A stretch of DNA of 39,764 nt from a virus. A program made the translations under genes and the position numbers. The notes beneath the pieces were generated by a model. The model worked only from the letters and a program-made list of their open reading frames with translations, ran no database searches and was not told where the DNA came from. Positions 26,423 to 32,575 of this stretch are shown piece by piece. How positions within the stretch are numbered: the first letter of the stretch is position 1; each line of letters starts with the position of its first letter. The DNA lies in IMG/VR virus record IMGVR_UViG_3300021389_000055, positions 1 through 39,764 of that record; one strand, written 5' to 3'.

Positions 26423-26856
26423 TATAATAAATCGTTAATGTTATCACCGCTTAATAGTCTGCTTATAGTGTCGTCTTTAGCGACTTGAATCAACTCAGAC
26501 TTTCGCTGACCCTCTTGGCTTACAACCCTTACGTGAGATTTGTTTAGCTCACCATACAAGTCTTTCCAACGAGTTGCTCTAGTCCTGTCAATCATACCAC
26601 TATGTATCATACTTATAATCAGGTTAGCAGCAGACCTTCCCTCAACGTATTTGTCTAGGAAGTCCTCACAAACCTTCATAACGGCGTAGTCTACTAACGC
26701 TATGTGATACTCATTAGAGTGAGGCTTGAAGATACCCGCAGATATCTCTTCAGCCCTGTCTAATATGAATTGACCAATATGCTCGGATAGTCTTCCGTCT
26801 CTTACGGATTTGATAGCCTCGCTTTCTATCAGTTCTTTATCATAACGCTTACTCAT
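26422..26856 (-). CDS. Candidate T4 gp55-like late sigma factor
   Basis: A 144-residue helical protein. The pattern LI-E-x-AIKSVRDGRLSEHIGQ, then DYAVMKVCEDFLDKY, then SAANLIISMIHSG followed by a basic helix resembles sigma region 2 as found in T4 gp55-type late sigma factors (short, no clear region 4). It would direct host RNA polymerase to late promoters; four near-identical AT-rich motifs with a TATAAA core precede the late genes. The match is by pattern, not by a database search, so it stays a hypothesis. It overlaps the neighbouring HTH gene by eight bases. Confidence 0.5.
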   Translation of the reverse strand: MSKRYDKELIESEAIKSVRDGRLSEHIGQFILDRAEEISAGIFKPHSNEYHIALVDYAVMKVCEDFLDKYVEGRSAANLIISMIHSGMIDRTRATRWKDLYGELNKSHVRVVSQEGQRKSELIQVAKDDTISRLLSGDNINDLL

Positions 26857-27094
26857 TCGAACTCTCCATTAACTGTCTCTCCATTTCTAGAATCTCAGGT
26901 AGGTAATCCATAAGCTCCTTAGGGGAAACCCTGACTATCTTAGAGATAGCTACTAGGCTTACCTTGTCTCCGTTGGACATAATCCGCATAACTGCTTCGT
27001 AAAGTCCTAGAAGGAACTCGGTTTCCATACCCGTAATCTCCTCGTAGGAGTGCGAGTTTGTGAACTCTTCTATTTTAGTTGTTCTCTTTTGCAT
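26849..27094 (-). CDS. Small winged-helix-like protein
   Basis: An 81-residue protein with a likely helix-turn-helix in the centre (VSLVAISKIVRVSPKELMDYL, so residues about 47-65 give the two helices) and an acidic C-terminus. It lies directly upstream of the sigma-like gene with an eight-base overlap, so it could be a DNA-binding or co-activator partner, as T4 gp33 is for gp55. That pairing is inference. Confidence 0.6.
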   Translation of the reverse strand: MQKRTTKIEEFTNSHSYEEITGMETEFLLGLYEAVMRIMSNGDKVSLVAISKIVRVSPKELMDYLPEILEMERQLMESSNE

Positions 27095-27336
27095 TAATAT
27101 AATTTTCTAAAGGTTAGTTCTGCGATAAAGGCGCAGATAATTGAGTACATAGGGTTTATGCCGATATATAGTAACACTAGTATGCTACCCCAAAAGGTCA
27201 TACAGAATAAACAATTGAACGGCTTAAAGTTCAGGTATCTGTCAGTTAACTTGTTGTACGGTTCGAACACAAACAGCCCAACAAACAGAAGCGCCGTGCT
27301 AAGAATACCAAGAGCGCTATCATAAATAACTTCCAT
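27094..27336 (-). CDS. Small membrane protein with CxxC
   Basis: An 80-residue protein with two or three transmembrane segments (about 7-25, 45-60, 62-75) and a FNCLFCMTFWG motif, a CxxC followed by Phe/Trp, reminiscent of DUF1360-type phage membrane proteins. Coupled by TAATG to the next gene; overlaps the RusA gene by 17 bases. Function unknown. Confidence 0.65.
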   Translation of the reverse strand: MEVIYDSALGILSTALLFVGLFVFEPYNKLTDRYLNFKPFNCLFCMTFWGSILVLLYIGINPMYSIICAFIAELTFRKLY

Positions 27337-27697
27337 AATCTACATCTTTAAAGGTTACTTTAGCAACAAAGGTATCGTTAGGCAATCTGAGGTCTACTTT
27401 TATAGACATTTCCTGAAAATACTTTTTGCTGTCATCTTTCACTATGTTCAAGTGAGTAATAGAATCTGAGAGAAACTTAACAGCGATTATCGCATTATCA
27501 CAATCGTAACGGCTGTTGTAAGTTAAGTCTATTCTAAAGGTCTTAGCGTTGAACGGGTCATAATCCTCAAAGAATGACTTGATGTTCGCTAAGTAAAGGT
27601 CTTTAGCCTTTTTGCGTTTCGTCCAATGTCCACCCGCATAGTATGCGTTCAGACTTGGAGGCTTTAGTAGAGGAATCTCTAAGACTAACTCTGTCAT
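27320..27697 (-). CDS. rusA: RusA-like Holliday junction resolvase
   Basis: A 125-residue endonuclease that resolves four-way DNA junctions before packaging. The diagnostic acidic residues are present: YDCDNAI (D65, D67), then D78 and KDDS (D88, D89), in RusA spacing, with the N-terminal PPSLN motif (13-17) also conserved. Length matches the family. It belongs to the recombination set together with the ERF and RecE-like proteins encoded upstream. Confidence 0.9.
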   Translation of the reverse strand: MTELVLEIPLLKPPSLNAYYAGGHWTKRKKAKDLYLANIKSFFEDYDPFNAKTFRIDLTYNSRYDCDNAIIAVKFLSDSITHLNIVKDDSKKYFQEMSIKVDLRLPNDTFVAKVTFKDVDYGSYL

Positions 27698-27975
27698 TTC
27701 GTGTAGAAGTTAGACTTGCTCAGTTCCTTGCGGCTAAACTCCTCAACAAAGTGAAAGTCGTAGACCGCCTTCCCTGTAGCTCCTAGAGCCTGCATAACCT
27801 GACTAACTAGAACAGGGTTCTTATTCATCTCAGCTATACTCTCGTTTCTAGTAACTATACCTACAGAGTCACCTTCCGTGCCCCTGTAGTTGTTTACATA
27901 ACCACTGCCTCTAGTCTTGCGCTTCCAAGCTACCCTGACCTCGACGTGATATATCATTGCTTTCTCTTCATCCAT
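27694..27975 (-). CDS. Hypothetical protein
   Basis: A 93-residue mixed-charge protein that I do not recognise. The N-terminal half is basic and strand-rich (VEVRVAWKRKTRG), the C-terminal half helical. It overlaps RusA by four bases and the upstream gene by eight, so it is inside the same operon. Confidence 0.6.
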   Translation of the reverse strand: MDEEKAMIYHVEVRVAWKRKTRGSGYVNNYRGTEGDSVGIVTRNESIAEMNKNPVLVSQVMQALGATGKAVYDFHFVEEFSRKELSKSNFYTK

Positions 27976-28153
27976 TTGATAAGTTGTTTGCTAGGTTAAT
28001 AAACTTGTCGTAGAACTGATTGTAGTTCGTGACTCGGAAAGTATAAACACCCTCAGAGTTCTTACGACACATAGTGTAGCCTTCTCTAATAAGTAGATAG
28101 GCAACCGTCTTTGAACACTCTACGGTTACATCCTCTAGGCCCTTACCTGACAT
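27968..28153 (-). CDS. Hypothetical protein
   Basis: A 61-residue protein, unrecognised. An ATG at 28153 is chosen; a TTG at 28171 would add six residues. It contains two Cys (VECSKT, TMCRKN) and a small alpha/beta pattern. Overlaps both neighbours by 8-11 bases. Confidence 0.55.
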   Translation of the reverse strand: MSGKGLEDVTVECSKTVAYLLIREGYTMCRKNSEGVYTFRVTNYNQFYDKFINLANNLSNG

Positions 28154-28487
28154 ATCGGAAGTACCTGTCAAACAGCAACTTAACCGCTGTTAGAAGTGTA
28201 ACGCATCCTAGCAATACTAGCAAAGGTCTGTTCAGAGTGAACGCCGCCGTAGCGTAGGTGCATATAAAAACAGAATACACTGCTAGCCATACCCAATCGG
28301 GTAGCTTGCTTATCATTGTAGCTTTACGCTTACGCAACACTGTAGATAATGCTGAGCGCATATTAGAGCCGTGCGCTATATCTGAATGCTCGTTTCCTTC
28401 TTTGTCTATCCAATCTATACGATAGGTCTTAACACCCGTGTCGGGGTTGTGGGCGATTATCTCAGCCCTTTCTGCGTATGCTTTCAT
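28143..28487 (-). CDS. Membrane protein with soluble N-terminal domain
   Basis: A 114-residue protein. Residues 1-60 are soluble and polar; 63-83 and 87-105 are hydrophobic and likely cross the membrane (LPDWVWLAVYSVFICTYA, LLVLLGCVTLLTAV), with a basic end. Unknown function; first of a run of envelope-directed genes. Confidence 0.65.
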   Translation of the reverse strand: MKAYAERAEIIAHNPDTGVKTYRIDWIDKEGNEHSDIAHGSNMRSALSTVLRKRKATMISKLPDWVWLAVYSVFICTYATAAFTLNRPLLVLLGCVTLLTAVKLLFDRYFRYVR

Positions 28488-28488
28488 A

Positions 28489-28659
28489 TTACTTATTGTT
28501 TATTGATTTAAAACCCTCTAGAATAAACATCATTGTGCCCCACATTAGTGAGCAAAATAAGCCCTCTAAAATACTCTGTGATACAATCATTGCTCCCGTC
28601 CCACAAGCGATAATGCCTTGCATATTCATTCGTAGGAAATTTCTGAAATCTGTACTCAT
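28489..28659 (-). CDS. Tiny membrane protein (56 aa)
   Basis: Translated from the sequence: a polar start (MSTDFRNFLRMNMQG), two hydrophobic stretches (about 15-28 and 32-47) and a Lys-rich end. No family recognised. It stands in an unbroken run of small - strand genes; the + strand reading frame over it is judged a shadow. Confidence 0.55.
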   Translation of the reverse strand: MSTDFRNFLRMNMQGIIACGTGAMIVSQSILEGLFCSLMWGTMMFILEGFKSINNK

Positions 28660-28661
28660 AT

Positions 28662-28739
28662 CTATTGTTTTTTCATTTTATAAATTAGGTAGCCATTCCA
28701 AGCTACCACAACTATCAAACCAATAATAATATCAATCAT
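28662..28739 (-). CDS. Microprotein with one membrane segment (25 aa)
   Basis: MIDIIIGLIVVVAWNGYLIY then a basic tail KMKKQ: a single-pass membrane peptide. Its start lies inside the end of the upstream gene (eight-base overlap) and it stops two bases before the next start, the spacing used by genes in this arm. Short length keeps confidence moderate. Confidence 0.45.
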   Translation of the reverse strand: MIDIIIGLIVVVAWNGYLIYKMKKQ

Positions 28740-28851
28740 CGTCTTCGCTCATTATTTCGAGCAACGCTCTGACTAATAACTTGGTTCTATCCATTTGCCG
28801 CTGTAACCAAATATTGTGCGCGGCTAACACTAATAATACTACTATTAACAT
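28732..28851 (-). CDS. Tiny single-pass membrane protein (39 aa)
   Basis: An N-terminal hydrophobic helix (LIVVLLVLAA region, residues 2-11) is followed by a basic-amphipathic stretch and an acidic end MSEDDD. It begins two bases after the stop of the sorting-domain reading frame. Topology is like small i-spanin or toxin-like phage peptides, but no motif proves either. Confidence 0.5.
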   Translation of the reverse strand: MLIVVLLVLAAHNIWLQRQMDRTKLLVRALLEIMSEDDD

Positions 28852-28853
28852 AA

Positions 28854-29057
28854 TTAAAATATACTTGTTGATAAAAACGACTTGTCTACTAAGGGCTTGA
28901 ATGGTGTGTTAGGGAAATAGACCCTAGTTATGTATATACCACTCGGCAGGTTAGGAGCTACGTAATAGTCAAGCGGACTAACGTGGGTTTTCTCCATAAT
29001 TAGTCGACCTGTCATATCGAAGAGTTGGAAGTCTATGAAGCCCTCATATTCCTCCAA
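28854..29057 (-). CDS. T9SS type A sorting domain, probably the -1 frame end of the upstream gene
   Basis: The 67 residues contain FQLFDMTGRLIMEK and NLPSGIYITRVYF, the core of type A C-terminal sorting domains that route proteins through the type IX secretion system. Read upstream in the same frame, the sequence stays open to 29111 and adds VVGGTFRIGGLEEY, the first strand of the same domain, which lies before the only local start (TTG 29057). So the domain is most likely made as part of the 29084-29851 protein by a -1 shift at A-AAG (29090-29087). A separate TTG start or a sequence error are alternatives. Confidence 0.65.
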   Translation of the reverse strand: MEEYEGFIDFQLFDMTGRLIMEKTHVSPLDYYVAPNLPSGIYITRVYFPNTPFKPLVDKSFLSTSIF

Positions 29058-29083
29058 CCCTCCAATCCTAAATGTACCTCCTA

Positions 29084-29851
29084 CTACTTTACGTAGATAC
29101 GGAATGGATTCTCATTGACGTTAGTTACGTTAATGTAGATATCCTCTTCGTAAGACTGACCGCCGTTATTACGTGTAGCCTTTACACGAACCGTAATCCA
29201 CTCGTTCTTTTCGTGGTCGAGAGGGGCCGTGATTTGAAGTTGGTCGTTCTGTACCAAGTAAATGGGAAGCGTAGTAGATACTCCGTTGACAACAGAGTAA
29301 GGTGTACCGTCTATAGATAGTATCTCTAGTGTTACCTTATTCTTGTTAATCTTCTTAGCTGTTCCGTTGCTCTTAGTCCACCAAGCAGACATAGTAGTAG
29401 AGAGAACCAATTGGCTGTTCTCTGCGATTGTAACAGTGTCGACTTGAATGTCGTCAATGTCCTTGCGTCTAACAACAACCTTAGTAGCGACAACCATATC
29501 TAAACCACCTGCATCTGTTATGATAGTGTTGAACAGGTATTCGTCTTTGGTGTCCGCGTCTAAAGCAGATACAGGCTCTATCTGTCCGATATCTCCGTTA
29601 GAGCTAGTTACGTTAGCAGTAGCGGGTGACATTTGAAACGCAGAGCCTACACCGTCAAACGTTACGGTTAGGTTGTCCGAACCGTCTTCGTCGCTACCGC
29701 CTATAGTAGCGAAGGCCGCTGTCTCTCCGTCTTCAACCTCTATATACAAGATGTCCGAAGGGTTGACATTTGCGTTAATGCTGTCAATCTCATTCTGAGC
29801 ATACGTGGTTGTTGTAGCCACCACTAGGGCTGTTAAAAATATCTTCTTCAT
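29084..29851 (-). CDS. Secreted cadherin-like protein (T9SS cargo candidate)
   Basis: A 255-residue protein with a clear signal peptide (MKKIFLTALVVATTTTYA, cut before Q19), so it is sent across the inner membrane. The mature part is acidic, Asp/Thr/Val-rich and beta-rich, with Asp-rich turns (GGSDEDGSDN, DADTKDE) and a VNENPF end as in cadherin-like repeats that bind calcium. It stops at two TAG codons in a row (29086-29081); the -1 frame continues into a T9SS sorting domain. If joined, the product would be about 332 residues and placed on the cell surface. Linked by TAATG to the nuclease-like gene upstream. Confidence 0.75.
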   Translation of the reverse strand: MKKIFLTALVVATTTTYAQNEIDSINANVNPSDILYIEVEDGETAAFATIGGSDEDGSDNLTVTFDGVGSAFQMSPATANVTSSNGDIGQIEPVSALDADTKDEYLFNTIITDAGGLDMVVATKVVVRRKDIDDIQVDTVTIAENSQLVLSTTMSAWWTKSNGTAKKINKNKVTLEILSIDGTPYSVVNGVSTTLPIYLVQNDQLQITAPLDHEKNEWITVRVKATRNNGGQSYEEDIYINVTNVNENPFRIYVK

Positions 29852-30249
29852 TATATTTTATTTGATTGTTTAATATTAAGGTTAGACACCACCTTGTCAA
29901 TCCATTCTCGTCTGTCAAAATTCGAGGTTGCGGGTAGTTTCTTAGTGAACCATTGCGGTTCGGGTAGCCTACTTAGATTAAAGGCAAACGTGCCGTCAGG
30001 TGTTTGCGAAATGTAAATGGCCTCTGTGCCGTGAGCTGACGCCCTCGACATTAATTTATCGTACTTAATCTTCTCTATCATTAGAGTTGGGTAGTGCTTA
30101 TGCCTGTACTTCAACTCTATCTCACAGCGCTTTTCAACCGAGTAGCAGTCGTAAGGGCTGTAGTCCCCTAGGTCGGAGTATTTTAAGTCAGGAATATAGT
30201 TCTGCTTTAGGTACTCGAACATTGCGTCCTCGTTGCGCTTCCAACTCAT
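29851..30249 (-). CDS. PD-(D/E)xK nuclease-like protein
   Basis: A 132-residue protein. YSPYDCY (D34) followed by CEIELKYR (E45-x-K47) forms a D...ExK arrangement typical of restriction-type nuclease folds, with a preceding Tyr/Asp-rich segment and a helix after it (IEKIKYDKLM). Possible roles are host DNA breakdown or DNA processing. It overlaps its neighbours by 1 and 4 bases. Confidence 0.6.
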   Translation of the reverse strand: MSWKRNEDAMFEYLKQNYIPDLKYSDLGDYSPYDCYSVEKRCEIELKYRHKHYPTLMIEKIKYDKLMSRASAHGTEAIYISQTPDGTFAFNLSRLPEPQWFTKKLPATSNFDRREWIDKVVSNLNIKQSNKI

Positions 30250-30620
30250 ATATCCTCGCCTCTTTTAAAGCGTTCTAAGGCCGCTAAAGCTCTCCAAGCA
30301 ACCTTCGCTAAGTGTAACACTCCGTCGTCGTCTACAGGGTCTACGCTGTGGTCTGTGAGGTGACGCACTAAAGCGTCTAGCTCGTCAGCACTCTTACTCA
30401 TATCCCAATGTAGTGGTTTGTCAGGGTGGTGTTGGTCGTTACCCGCCTTCGAGCATTTAGCAACCTCAGCTAATGCGTTAGGGAAGTACTTGATAACCCC
30501 GCTGTACATTGGCGTGGCTTTGCGCGTCTGCGCTTTGTCGACTACTGTCGCTTCTGCTTCTAAAGCAGTGCCGTAATCTGTAGTTGTAGTCTCCGTGTAT
30601 CGTGGGAATCCGTCTCTCAT
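30246..30620 (-). CDS. dATP/dGTP diphosphohydrolase N-terminal-like (DUF5664)
   Basis: A 124-residue helical protein. IKYFPNALAEVAKCSKAGNDQ, then a DKPLHWDMSKSAD segment, ALVRHLTDH and DDDGVLHLAKVAWRALAALE follow the order of the DUF5664 family, annotated as the N-terminal domain of dATP/dGTP diphosphohydrolases. It may adjust nucleotide pools during infection. The first 35 residues are poorly conserved-looking. Evidence is motif order from memory. Confidence 0.7.
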   Translation of the reverse strand: MRDGFPRYTETTTTDYGTALEAEATVVDKAQTRKATPMYSGVIKYFPNALAEVAKCSKAGNDQHHPDKPLHWDMSKSADELDALVRHLTDHSVDPVDDDGVLHLAKVAWRALAALERFKRGEDI

Positions 30621-30621
30621 A

Positions 30622-30684
30622 TTATTGTCCTATATCTTCGTTAGTTAAATCTAAATCTATGTCGGTGAAATCAAACTCTATCAT
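30622..30684 (-). CDS. 20-residue acidic micro-ORF
   Basis: MIEFDFTDIDLDLTNEDIGQ starts by ATGA overlap with the lipoprotein stop and ends one base before the next start. Such exact fitting on both sides suggests translation. It is strongly acidic (net about -8) and hydrophobic in an alternating pattern. Function unknown; a coupling peptide is possible. Confidence 0.4.
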   Translation of the reverse strand: MIEFDFTDIDLDLTNEDIGQ

Positions 30685-31112
30685 AACTCTGTTAATACCA
30701 TTGTTTGAATATCCTGACCCATTCCGTTGTACTCAGTGTAGCGGCTAATGTGAATGTCTCCGTTTGAGATACGTGCTAAGTACCAAGTCTCATTCCCTAT
30801 CTCTAAGGAAGTATCTGTGAGTTCAGCAGCAAACTTAAATTCCGTTTCGTATCTGTTTCCTAGCACGGGTATCGGTGTTATGACAGAATCCATAGTCATA
30901 GTCCACATAGTGCCGTAGTTAAAAGCAAGTATACAAACTTCCTCGAAAGACTCGCTAGAGTTAACGCCACCTGCCCAACCTGCTACTGAGGCAGACAACA
31001 AGTCAACCTTGTAGAATCCGTTGGTTGTATTAATGACACCTAGTGTCTTTACTTCGTTTGAGCAACTCGCTAGAGTCGCAGTAGCTACTAGAGCTAATAA
31101 TAGTTTCTTCAT
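30681..31112 (-). CDS. Predicted lipoprotein
   Basis: A 143-residue protein with a type II signal peptide: MKKLLLALVATATLASC, lipobox LASC with Cys17 as the lipidation site, followed by SNE. The mature domain is beta-rich (ETWYLARISNGDIHISRY near the end). It would be anchored in the envelope. Phage lipoproteins often block superinfection or serve as outer spanins; here the length and folded domain favour the former, but this is inference. Confidence 0.75.
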   Translation of the reverse strand: MKKLLLALVATATLASCSNEVKTLGVINTTNGFYKVDLLSASVAGWAGGVNSSESFEEVCILAFNYGTMWTMTMDSVITPIPVLGNRYETEFKFAAELTDTSLEIGNETWYLARISNGDIHISRYTEYNGMGQDIQTMVLTEL

Positions 31113-31116
31113 TTGC

Positions 31117-31272
31117 TTATTTGTTAATCGACTCCGCTGTGTTGTCGTAGTTTCTAATCCACTCTACAACCTCTTGAGGGTTTTTTAGTGGCTCTCTGTT
31201 CTCCATTTGTAATCCGTCTACTACCCCCTTCAGGTAGATAGCATACAAGGACTCGCTGTTTACTTTATACAT
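31117..31272 (-). CDS. Small hypothetical protein (51 aa)
   Basis: MYKVNSESLYAIYLKGVVDG begins a 51-residue soluble protein, unrecognised. It is the first gene after the repeat-rich region 31273-31452 and stops four bases before the lipoprotein start. Likely co-expressed with the lipoprotein. Confidence 0.55.
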   Translation of the reverse strand: MYKVNSESLYAIYLKGVVDGLQMENREPLKNPQEVVEWIRNYDNTAESINK

Positions 31273-31344
31273 ATTATATTGTAATCTGTTTATTGATACA
31301 TTACCCTCGTAAGGTTATAGCCTTACCGAAATCAAATCTCGTAA

Positions 31345-31398
31345 GGTTTTACCCTTACTTTGTGTACCATATCGTCACGGTTTTACCCTTACTTTGTG
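31345..31398. repeat. 20-bp tandem direct repeat
   Basis: GGTTTTACCCTTACTTTGTG occurs at 31345-31364 and exactly again at 31379-31398, 34 bp from start to start (about three helical turns), so bound proteins would face the same side of the DNA. Confidence 0.8.
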
Positions 31399-31415
31399 AC
31401 AATTTAAGGTTGAAG

Positions 31416-31448
31416 TAGGGGAAGGTAAGGGCAGTTGACCCTCCCCTA
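31416..31448 (-). terminator. Nested hairpin downstream of 31453-31734
   Basis: TAGGGG (31416-31421) pairs with CCCCTA (31443-31448) and, inside, AGGG (31428-31431) with CCCT (31439-31442), with a 6-nt bulge. No T-run follows on either strand. It may protect the mRNA end or contribute to the control region. Confidence 0.45.
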
Positions 31449-31452
31449 TCCT

Positions 31453-31734
31453 CTACTCGTCGAACAGGGACACTTCCAATTTGTAAGCCTTTCCCTTTCC
31501 GCTTCGTTCAATATAAATTCTTCCGTTGCTAGTGTTGTAGAATACGTAGGCGTCTTTAACGCCCCTGTAGTCATCAACGTCTAAGTGATACTCCGTACCA
31601 TTCAAGACTAGGTTAGCTTCGTCTGTTACTTCACAGGTTGTTATCTGAGGTACGTTTAACTTCAGGAACATTCTGATTAGCTCTGCAAACGACTTCTGTC
31701 TAGTCTTTATTAGACTTCTTTGGTCTTCTGTCAT
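31453..31734 (-). CDS. Hypothetical protein
   Basis: A 93-residue protein of unknown function with a helical N-terminus (EDQRSLIKTRQKSFAELIR) and a beta-rich C-terminal half. The frame is open to 31770, but the ATG at 31734 is preferred: it follows GGAGAG and removes a region that overlaps the small membrane protein gene almost entirely. The overlap with that gene is still 35 bases. Confidence 0.6.
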   Translation of the reverse strand: MTEDQRSLIKTRQKSFAELIRMFLKLNVPQITTCEVTDEANLVLNGTEYHLDVDDYRGVKDAYVFYNTSNGRIYIERSGKGKAYKLEVSLFDE

Positions 31735-31822
31735 CTCTCCAATGTGTGTCGATATACCACAGCGTAGCACCCGTGAGAATCCCCACGAACACTACTACTG
31801 AGTAATACATTAATACTAACAT
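31700..31822 (-). CDS. Tiny membrane protein (40 aa)
   Basis: MLVLMYYSVVVFVGILTGAT is a likely transmembrane segment; the rest (DTHWRDDRRPKKSNKD) is charged and would stay in the cytoplasm. It starts by TAATG overlap with the metallophosphoesterase gene. Not recognised; fits the series of very small envelope proteins in this arm. Confidence 0.55.
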   Translation of the reverse strand: MLVLMYYSVVVFVGILTGATLWYIDTHWRDDRRPKKSNKD

Positions 31823-32571
31823 TACTTTCTGTCTTCTAGCTTCATAGGGACAGCAATTGCGGTAGTCCCGTCAAGAACAACGCCACAACCGATAGCAGAC
31901 TTCTTACCGCCTTTAGCGTAGCCCATAGCGTAAGTTCTGTCATCGATACCACATCCTACAGCCATACCAAATACTCTGCGGTTAGCACCAACGTGGTAGT
32001 TAACGTAGAAGTCAGTGTGGTAGTGACCCGTTACCGTAGACTGCATATCGCGAACACAAGCAGACTTAGCTTTTCCTGAGCCGTCTCCGTGAGTGTAGCG
32101 AACGCCGTCTAAGTAGTAGTCGTACATAAACTCCCACTTAGGGACTTGTAGAACTTCGCTCATAGACTTAATCCACTCAGCAGGTATACCGCCTGTCTGC
32201 GCCTTACGCATAATCAATCTGTCGTGGTTACCCCACATTACCTTCGCTTCAGGGAACGCCTTGTAGTAAGGAGCTAACTTCTTAATAGCGAAAGCCAACT
32301 CAGCACCGCCGCCCAAGCCGTCAGCGTCTGTTTCGTGGTAAGACGAGTAGTGATTGTCAATAACATCACCAATAAACACAACCTTGTTGCAGTTGTAACG
32401 CTCGTAGGTTTCCTTACAAAACTCTAAGTAACCCTTCAGGTCGAACGGAGCGTGAATGTCACCGATAACCAACACGCGGTTAGTGTCGTTGTTGAAATAG
32501 TCGTGGTTTGTTTTCTTCGCGCCACTCAATCGTGGGCGTGATTCAACTTGCTTCTTCTTTCTCATCTTCAT
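31822..32571 (-). CDS. Calcineurin-like metallophosphoesterase
   Basis: A 249-residue enzyme. The full set of two-metal motifs is present: GDIH (37-40), GDVIDNH (68-74), GNHD (114-117), H161 in THGDG and GHYH (182-185). A basic N-terminal 20 residues may bind nucleic acid. Phage members of this family act as phosphatases or DNA-processing nucleases; position next to the helicase suggests a DNA role, but the substrate cannot be read from sequence. Confidence 0.88.
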   Translation of the reverse strand: MKMRKKKQVESRPRLSGAKKTNHDYFNNDTNRVLVIGDIHAPFDLKGYLEFCKETYERYNCNKVVFIGDVIDNHYSSYHETDADGLGGGAELAFAIKKLAPYYKAFPEAKVMWGNHDRLIMRKAQTGGIPAEWIKSMSEVLQVPKWEFMYDYYLDGVRYTHGDGSGKAKSACVRDMQSTVTGHYHTDFYVNYHVGANRRVFGMAVGCGIDDRTYAMGYAKGGKKSAIGCGVVLDGTTAIAVPMKLEDRK

Positions 32572-32575
32572 TGTT

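Larger units (their letters stand above)
31273..31452. promoter_or_regulatory. Repeat-rich intergenic region, operator or origin candidate
   Basis: No gene fits these 180 bases. They hold a 20-bp direct repeat (31345-31364, 31379-31398), a hairpin GTAAGG-TTATA-G-CCTTAC (31310-31327 region), many TAAGG/CCTTA units and a nested hairpin at 31416-31448. The region separates the replication genes from the envelope genes. It could be a leftward promoter with operator sites, a terminator-plus-promoter, or a replication origin with iterons. Confidence 0.55.

Noticed and set aside
28478-28726. 82-residue + strand frame
   Set aside because: It is antisense to two small genes that fit the - strand operon by spacing and overlap.
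29072-29320. 82-residue + strand frame over the secreted protein gene
   Set aside because: Antisense shadow of a gene with a clear signal peptide; no supporting motif.
31345-31398. Direct repeats as a mini CRISPR array
   Set aside because: Only two copies with a 14-bp spacer, no further units and no cas gene.
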